Assembly (NCBI GenBank): GCA_964548165.1
Contig: CAZJQD010000012.1
Location: 1-5,711, forward strand
DNA length: 5,711 nucleotides
Source of the DNA: CAZJQD01 sp964548165 [NCBI: uncultured bacterium]
GTDB lineage: Bacteria > UBA8481
Direction of reading: 5' to 3'
The position numbers and the translations under genes were made by a program. Under the pieces are notes generated by a model. That model searched no databases. It was given only the letters and a program-made list of their open reading frames with translations, and was not told where the DNA came from. Shown here in pieces: positions 1-5,711 of the stretch. The first letter of the stretch is position 1; every line of letters begins with the position of its first letter.

Positions 1-2028
<2,028 letters not shown>

Positions 2029-2035
2029 GAGGTTT

Positions 2036-2061
2036 GGGTCAGTCCAGTCGGGTCAGTCCAG
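2036..2061. repeat. 12-bp direct repeat with 14-bp period across a stop codon
   Basis: The plus-strand 12-mer GGGTCAGTCCAG occurs at 2036-2047 and again at 2050-2061, separated by TC. On the minus strand each copy reads CTGGACTGACCC. The copy at 2050-2061 encodes the final Leu-Asp and the TGA stop of the 3D protein. The copy at 2036-2047 lies in the 24-bp gap before the lipoprotein start. The simplest reading is a local slippage duplication of the gene's end. It leaves little room for a Shine-Dalgarno sequence for the next gene. Confidence 0.85.
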
Positions 2062-2976
2062 GAGATGGACGGTTACAGGGCGGCGGCCGAAACGGCGGGC
2101 CGCATCCACGTCAGACATGAAGAGATCGATGCGGTCGCCACGAATGGCGCCGCCGACGTCACAGGCGATGGCGAAGCCGTAGCCGTCGATGTAGAGGCGG
2201 GTGCCCAGGTGAATGCGGCTGGGATCCACGGCCGCCACTCCGTAACCGGCCTTCTTGAGCACAGCGGTCAGGCCGTCGACATAGGGCCAGCAGGATTCGG
2301 CACCCGCCGTGTAGGCCGTCGCCTGCATCTTCAACGAGGAGACCGTCTGGCCGGTCGTGCGGGTGCCTCGGTAGACCTTGCGGGAGATCGGTTGGACAAC
2401 GACTTCGCTGGAGACAACCTCGTCGCGGGTAACGACGCCGTCGAGCGTCTCCCGCTGGACGACCTCGCGCTTCAAGCCGGTCTGGCCGGAACGCAGTTCC
2501 ACCTCGGAACCGACGCGAAGTCGGCTGTTATCGAGGAAGTTGGTCTGGAACGGAATGGGAATTTCCCGCAGAACGGTCTCGCGCGAGACGCGGCGGACCG
2601 TGATGACCTCCCCGTCCTCCAGGAGGGCGAGGCTAGGCGGCATAACGAGGTCGTCCTGGTCAAACTCAATATTTGCAGAGCTTAAAGCCTCGCCGACCAG
2701 GTTCTCCCGGGTCGTGAGGTTGACGGCTTGACCGTCAGCGATGATGGTGATGTTCTTGATCGCTCCCGCCTGGAAGGCGGAGAGGAAGAGCCCAATGAGC
2801 ACGGGGGTGAGGAAAGCGATGACGACGGGGCGAAATTTCCCGCTTCGCCCCATGCGAAGCCTGTTCACGCCTTCCCTCTGGAACGAGGCGAATGCGGAAC
2901 GAATGCGATGCCACGTGGTGGACCCGGGCCGCCCGGGTTCCGCCTGATCGCGGTGCGTGGTGATGGATGACTCCAT
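2053..2976 (-). CDS. Membrane-anchored DUF348-G5-3D domain cell-wall protein
   Basis: The product is 307 residues from the chosen ATG and resembles YabE-like and Rpf-related wall proteins. A basic cytoplasmic tail (1-49) is followed by one transmembrane helix at about 50-72 (VVIAFLTPVLIGLFLSAF). Then come a DUF348 ubiquitin-like unit (about 75-130, containing ITIIADGQAVNLTT), a G5 domain (about 131-203, containing GSEVELRSGQTG) and a C-terminal 3D domain (about 215-307). The three name-giving aspartates are present: Asp251 in AAVDP, Asp273 in ACDVGG and Asp284 in RIDLF. The 3D domain is the double-psi beta-barrel core shared with the lytic transglycosylase MltA, so peptidoglycan cleavage or remodelling outside the cytoplasmic membrane is the expected role. 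A longer in-frame reading from TTG at 3015 is possible (320 residues). I prefer ATG 2976 because it has a strong Shine-Dalgarno sequence and because the predicted transcript starts close to 3015. It is the first gene of the left-hand transcription unit. Confidence 0.92.
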   Translation of the reverse strand: MESSITTHRDQAEPGRPGSTTWHRIRSAFASFQREGVNRLRMGRSGKFRPVVIAFLTPVLIGLFLSAFQAGAIKNITIIADGQAVNLTTRENLVGEALSSANIEFDQDDLVMPPSLALLEDGEVITVRRVSRETVLREIPIPFQTNFLDNSRLRVGSEVELRSGQTGLKREVVQRETLDGVVTRDEVVSSEVVVQPISRKVYRGTRTTGQTVSSLKMQATAYTAGAESCWPYVDGLTAVLKKAGYGVAAVDPSRIHLGTRLYIDGYGFAIACDVGGAIRGDRIDLFMSDVDAARRFGRRPVTVHLLD

Positions 2977-2980
2977 GAAC

Positions 2981-2988
2981 CACCTCTC
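2981..2988 (-). promoter_or_regulatory. Shine-Dalgarno site deciding the start of the 3D protein
   Basis: The minus strand reads GAGAGGTG, then GTTC, then ATG at 2976. GAGGTG matches the anti-Shine-Dalgarno complement at six consecutive positions, at a short but workable spacing of 4 nt. No comparable site precedes the alternative TTG at 3015, which argues for the shorter protein. Confidence 0.8.
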
Positions 2989-3020
2989 AATAGTCAGGAT
3001 TTCTCTGTATTTCAAACACC

Positions 3021-3049
3021 TTTATAGCTCTCCGACCTCCCTAGGTCAA
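3021..3049 (-). promoter_or_regulatory. Near-consensus sigma70-type promoter for the 3D protein unit
   Basis: On the minus strand, TTGACC (3044-3049) and TATAAA (3021-3026) are separated by exactly 17 bp (3027-3043). Each hexamer matches the housekeeping consensus at five of six positions. The -35 box overlaps the last codons and the TAG stop of tatD. Transcription would begin near 3013-3015, giving a leader of about 38 nt before the ATG at 2976. This AT-rich patch stands out in a high-GC window, which makes chance less likely. It suggests that the 3D protein, lipoprotein and enolase genes can be transcribed independently of the tatD side. I see no terminator hairpin between tatD and this promoter, so read-through is also possible. 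Confidence 0.7.
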
Positions 3050-3829
3050 TCGGAAAAGTCGCTGAGCATTACTCGATGTGAAGGCCTCAGCTTCTTCGGG
3101 TTCGACCGCCTTCAGCGTGGCAAGGGCTGAGAGCGTTTTCACAAGGTAGGCGGGCTCATTGCGCTTCCCCCGGTGAGGGATGGGGGCGAGGTAGGGGGCG
3201 TCGGTCTCAAGGAGGAGGTGGTCCCGGGGAACCTGTCGCAGGACATCCCGGAGAGCTTCACTCTGCTTGAACGTGCTGATCCCCCCGACGCCGATGTACC
3301 AACCCAGGGCGACCGCTTGCTCGGCGAAGGCCGGCGTCCCGGTGAAGGAGTGAAGAACGCCCGTCACTTTACGATCGCGGACCAGGTCAAGGATGTCCGC
3401 GTAGGCGCTGTGGCGGGGAGCGTCGGCCCTCACCCCGTCCCGGGCGTGGACGATCACGGGGCGTTGAAACTTCTCGGCGAGGTCGAGCTGGCCCTCGAAG
3501 AGCCGGATCTGCGACTCGCGGTCGGCGTGGTCATAGAAGTAATCGAGGCCGCACTCGCCGACCGCGACCAGTTCGGGGAAGGAGAGAAGCAGGTTCTCGA
3601 TCTCCTCGAGGTGGCCGGGGCCGTGATCCTTGACGTCGTGCGGGTGGATGCCGACGGTGGCCCAGACGCGCGCGGTGCGCCACGGCGCCTGGAGGAGGAG
3701 GCGGGTGGAGTGGGGAGTCACCGCGGGGATGATCCACCCGTCGACCCCGGCCTCCACCGAGCGCGCGATCACGGCGTCGCGATCGTTGTCGAATTGCCGG
3801 TGGTCGAGGTGGCAGTGGGTATCGATCAC
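3041..3829 (-). CDS. tatD: TatD-family metal-dependent hydrolase (probable DNase)
   Basis: This is a 262-residue cytoplasmic TIM-barrel metallohydrolase of the TatD/YcfH family, close to the usual 255-265 residues. Characterised members are Mg-dependent DNases, and E. coli TatD acts as a 3'-5' exonuclease with a proposed role in repair of oxidised DNA. Expected metal ligands are visible: His5 and His7 (IDTHCHLD), Glu92 (VGECGLDY), His128 (VIVHAR), His160 (VLHSFTG) and Asp210 (LLLETDAPYLAP). IHPHD at 61-65 and HRGKRNEP near 219-226 are also family hallmarks. The start codon is GTG at 3829, chosen because translation from it begins exactly at the conserved MIDTHCHLD. No clear Shine-Dalgarno sequence precedes it, and the gene starts 19 bp after the cyclic-nucleotide-binding protein, so coupled translation is likely. 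Proximity to mutY is consistent with a DNA-maintenance role but does not prove one. The family also has paralogues (ycfH, yjjV), so the symbol is family-level. Confidence 0.93.
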   Translation of the reverse strand: MIDTHCHLDHRQFDNDRDAVIARSVEAGVDGWIIPAVTPHSTRLLLQAPWRTARVWATVGIHPHDVKDHGPGHLEEIENLLLSFPELVAVGECGLDYFYDHADRESQIRLFEGQLDLAEKFQRPVIVHARDGVRADAPRHSAYADILDLVRDRKVTGVLHSFTGTPAFAEQAVALGWYIGVGGISTFKQSEALRDVLRQVPRDHLLLETDAPYLAPIPHRGKRNEPAYLVKTLSALATLKAVEPEEAEAFTSSNAQRLFRLT

Positions 3830-3848
3830 GCGGCGAGCCCGGAAGGCG

Positions 3849-4334
3849 TCAGGAGAACTCGCCGAGGACGTATTTCTGCTGCATGAGCATGTTGCGCAGC
3901 GCGATGTTGGTATCGCGGAGCTTGCGGGCGACGACGCGGGAGAGATTGGTCATGACGAGGTAACCGAGGGCGTGGTTGGCGTTCATGAGTTCGAGGAGCC
4001 TGGCGCGCTCGATGACCACCAGGTTGAGGTTGTCGAGGGCGCGGGTGCGCGCGGATCGCTTGTGACCGTCGATGAGCGCGACCTCGCCGAAGACCTCGTG
4101 ATCACGAGCCTGGTAGATCTGCTCGGTCACGGTGTTATTGAAGAGCTTGAGCTCGATGCCGACGCGGCCCTCCGGAAGGATGAAGAGCGAATCGCCCTCG
4201 GCCCCTTCTTCGAAGATGACCGTACCGGCCGCCACTTGCTGCTCGCGCGCGATCGCGGCGATCGCAGAGAGGCCGGCGTCATCAAGACCGGCGAAGAGGT
4301 CGACATGGCGGAGGGTCTCAACGAGGGAGGGCAT
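3849..4334 (-). CDS. Stand-alone cyclic-nucleotide-binding domain protein
   Basis: The 161-residue soluble protein consists almost entirely of one cyclic-nucleotide-binding (CNB/cNMP) domain. An N-terminal helical segment, VDLFAGLDDAGLSAIA (11-26), matches the usual 'pLFxgLsxxel' entry of the fold. Strand-rich parts around 34-75 (FEEGAEGDSLFIL) lead to the phosphate-binding cassette at 82-99, FGEVALIDGHKRSARTRA. Its Glu84 and Arg93 occupy the positions that contact the ribose and phosphate, with the spacing seen in protein kinase A. Ligand binding is therefore plausible. After the C-helix (about 120-150, containing LSRVVARKLRD) the protein ends without a helix-turn-helix, kinase or channel domain, so it is not a CRP/FNR transcription factor. 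It may act on a partner through conformational change; the partner is unknown. The gene sits 9 bp after mutY and 19 bp before tatD, and its ATG at 4334 lacks an evident Shine-Dalgarno sequence. Confidence 0.9.
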   Translation of the reverse strand: MPSLVETLRHVDLFAGLDDAGLSAIAAIAREQQVAAGTVIFEEGAEGDSLFILPEGRVGIELKLFNNTVTEQIYQARDHEVFGEVALIDGHKRSARTRALDNLNLVVIERARLLELMNANHALGYLVMTNLSRVVARKLRDTNIALRNMLMQQKYVLGEFS

Positions 4335-4343
4335 GTGGGGACG

Positions 4344-5462
4344 CTAGAAAGCCCGGGACCGGGTGTCAAGTCCCAGGATGCTCCGGGCGATGCGGCGATA
4401 GGCGCTGGGCATGGGGAAATGCTCGAGTTCCGCGATGGGGACCCATCGCCCTGCGGTACGCGTGACCGCGGCGCTTGTCGGCACCCGCACGAGGATAGGG
4501 CGTAGGGTCTCGCGCATGTTGAGATAGGAGTGGGTGACGGGCTCGAGCGGGAACCCGTCCGGGACCTTCGTGGCGATGGCTGCGGTGACCGCGGGCAAGC
4601 GCGGGAAGGCAGAGAGCCCTTGCAGGAAACTGCTTCCCGGGGTCGGCTTCGTGGTCGCGGGCCCGGGCAGACGGTTGGCGTGGGAGCTCTCGACCAGCCA
4701 GACCCTCGTTCGATGAATGGCGATGATGACGGTGGTCATCACGGTGGTCACGGGGCGGCGTCGACGCTCGGGGATGAGGGCGGCGATCCCCAGTTCATGA
4801 CCGCGGCAAGAAGAGGAGACGGGGCACTCCGCGCACCGCGGTGCCCGGGGCGCGCAGACGAGGGCACCAAGTTCCATCATCGCTTCATTGAACCCGCCCG
4901 GGTCTCGCCGGGAGAGGTGGTGCTCCAGGAAGGTTCGCGCCTTGATCGCGACGGCCGGGGTCCATTCGGGTTCGGCGAGGAGTCGCTGGGTCACGCGCTT
5001 GACGTTGGCGTCGAGGACGGGGAAGGGGAGGCCATGGGCGAGAGAGAGGATGGCGGCGGCCGTGTACTCGCCGATGCCGGGGAGGGCGCGGAGCGCGGGC
5101 AGGGTGTCGGGCAGATGACCGCCATGGTTGGTCGCGATGAGCCTGGCGGCGGCGTGCAGGTTGCGCGCGCGGCTGTAGTACCCGAGACCTTCCCAGGCGC
5201 GAAGGATCTCCTCCAGCGGGGCCCGGGCGAGGGAGCGCGCATCCGGGTAGCGCTTGAGCCACGCCTCGAATCGCGGCGCCACGGCCGCGACGACGGTCTG
5301 CTGGAGCATGACCTCGGAGATCCACGTGGTGTAGGGCGTCCGAATGCGCCGCCAAGGCAGGTCGCGCCGATGACGGCGGAACCAGGCGAGGAGCGCGCGC
5401 GTGAACGGGGTGGAGGCGACGCGATGGCAATGGGCGCGTGGCCGCAGGTGGGCTCGCTTCAT
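4344..5462 (-). CDS. mutY: A/G-specific adenine DNA glycosylase MutY
   Basis: MutY removes adenine mispaired with 8-oxoguanine, the last guard against G-to-T transversions from oxidative damage. The 372-residue length suits the family. The catalytic Glu50 lies in ISEVMLQQT, Tyr95 in GLGYYSRARNLH, the helix-hairpin-helix LPGIGEYTAAAI at 127-138, and the catalytic Asp151 in VLDANVKRV. The Fe-S cluster cysteines 203, 210, 213 and 219 have the exact C-x6-C-x2-C-x5-C spacing. All are offset by about 11-13 residues from the E. coli numbers because of a longer N-terminus. The C-terminal Nudix-like domain (about 237-365) is more divergent: GLSAFPRLP (282-290) is recognisable, but the 8-oxoG-sensing Phe-Ser-His loop appears as Val309-Thr310-His311. 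ATG 5462 has a GAGG only 2 nt upstream, an unusually tight spacing, and I see no better in-frame start. It follows the desaturase by 31 bp. Confidence 0.96.
   Translation of the reverse strand: MKRAHLRPRAHCHRVASTPFTRALLAWFRRHRRDLPWRRIRTPYTTWISEVMLQQTVVAAVAPRFEAWLKRYPDARSLARAPLEEILRAWEGLGYYSRARNLHAAARLIATNHGGHLPDTLPALRALPGIGEYTAAAILSLAHGLPFPVLDANVKRVTQRLLAEPEWTPAVAIKARTFLEHHLSRRDPGGFNEAMMELGALVCAPRAPRCAECPVSSSCRGHELGIAALIPERRRRPVTTVMTTVIIAIHRTRVWLVESSHANRLPGPATTKPTPGSSFLQGLSAFPRLPAVTAAIATKVPDGFPLEPVTHSYLNMRETLRPILVRVPTSAAVTRTAGRWVPIAELEHFPMPSAYRRIARSILGLDTRSRAF
4729..4752. repeat. Imperfect 12-bp tandem repeat inside mutY
   Basis: Two adjacent plus-strand 12-mers, ACGGTGGTCATC and ACGGTGGTCACG, match at 10 of 12 positions. 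Because the unit is a multiple of three, the reading frame is kept. The protein reads VTTVMTTV at about residues 238-245, where the catalytic core gives way to the C-terminal domain. It probably reflects a small in-frame slippage event or simple Thr/Val composition. Confidence 0.55.
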
Positions 5463-5493
5463 GACCTCGCGCGCCGCGATCGGCAGGACGGGA

Positions 5494-5711
5494 TCAGGCC
5501 GCGGCCTGGGTAGGAGGTTCCTGGGAGGAGGCGTTGCGTTCGGCTTCTTCGTAGACTTCCCGGGGATGGGACTTCAAGTCCCAGACCAGGCCCATCCAGG
5601 AGAGCGCGACGAGCCCGTAGTGGGTGATGTCGAGCTCCCACCAGTAGAGGCCCTGCCGCTCGGAGAGCGGGTAGCGGTGGTGGTTGTTGTGCCATCCCTC
5701 GCCGAGGGTGA
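5494..5711 (-). CDS. Membrane fatty acid desaturase, C-terminal fragment
   Basis: Only the last 71 residues are present; the gene begins beyond the right edge. The fragment opens with TLGEGWHNNHHRYP, the third histidine box (HxxHH) of the acyl-CoA/acyl-lipid delta-9 desaturase family. These integral membrane di-iron enzymes introduce a double bond into saturated acyl chains using O2. After the box come a hydrophobic stretch, ITHYGLVALSWMGLVWDL, and a hydrophilic Glu/Ala/Pro-rich tail ending in QAAA. The conserved Trp-Trp-Glu-Leu-Asp spacing after the His box also fits bacterial members. The stop at 5494-5496 lies 31 bp before the mutY ATG, so the two genes are probably co-transcribed. The first two histidine boxes are outside the window, so completeness and regioselectivity cannot be checked. 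Confidence 0.93.
   Translation of the reverse strand, partial: TLGEGWHNNHHRYPLSERQGLYWWELDITHYGLVALSWMGLVWDLKSHPREVYEEAERNASSQEPPTQAAA

Noticed and set aside
2977-3015. A 13-residue N-terminal extension of the 3D protein starting from TTG at 3015
   Set aside because: It has only a weak ribosome site, and the predicted transcript would begin at about the same position. The ATG at 2976 has a strong Shine-Dalgarno sequence.
2977-3040. Rho-independent terminator after tatD
   Set aside because: I could find no GC-rich inverted repeat followed by a T-run on the minus strand in this gap.
3849-4334. CRP/FNR-type transcription regulator
   Set aside because: The protein stops after the C-helix of the nucleotide-binding domain; there is no helix-turn-helix segment.
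3173-5513. Other long plus-strand frames (for example 3173-3886, 3630-4505 and 4530-5513)
   Set aside because: All are antisense to tatD, the cyclic-nucleotide-binding gene or mutY, and show no domain features; they are shadows of the real genes.

Overview
This window is an ordinary, densely packed stretch of a high-GC bacterial chromosome (roughly two thirds G+C by eye, not counted). All seven genes lie on the minus strand, so the order of transcription runs from high to low coordinates: the C-terminus of a membrane fatty acid desaturase, mutY, a stand-alone cyclic-nucleotide-binding domain protein, a TatD-family metallohydrolase, a membrane-anchored DUF348/G5/3D cell-wall protein, a thioredoxin-like/TPR lipoprotein, and the N-terminus of enolase. 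The first and last genes are cut by the window edges. Gaps between genes are 31, 9, 19, 64, 24 and 5 bp, and no intergenic stretch is long enough to hide another gene. I see no RNA gene, mobile element, CRISPR array or prophage remnant.

The genes seem to fall into two transcription units. The right-hand unit (desaturase, mutY, cyclic-nucleotide-binding protein, tatD; about 3041 to beyond 5711) combines lipid desaturation, repair of 8-oxoguanine:adenine mispairs, a possible nucleotide sensor and a nuclease-like hydrolase. The left-hand unit (3D protein, TPR lipoprotein, enolase; about 1 to 3015) starts at a near-consensus sigma70-type promoter, TTGACC-17 bp-TATAAA. Its -35 box overlaps the tatD stop codon. 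The promoter and a strong Shine-Dalgarno sequence together place the start of the 3D protein at the ATG at 2976. The first two genes of this unit encode envelope proteins; the third is a glycolytic enzyme.

The organism cannot be named from this sequence. A lipoprotein with TPR repeats and a Gly just after the acylated Cys would suit an outer-membrane lipoprotein of a diderm. The DUF348-G5-3D architecture is best known from Firmicutes and Actinobacteria but also occurs in some diderm phyla. A high-GC, less-studied diderm lineage is my best guess, with low confidence.

I found no convincing undescribed system. The points most worth a second look are the apparently non-catalytic thioredoxin fold fused to a TPR lipoprotein upstream of enolase, the lone cyclic-nucleotide-binding domain inside a repair gene cluster, the altered 8-oxoG-recognition loop of MutY, and a 14-bp-period duplication across the stop codon of the 3D gene.
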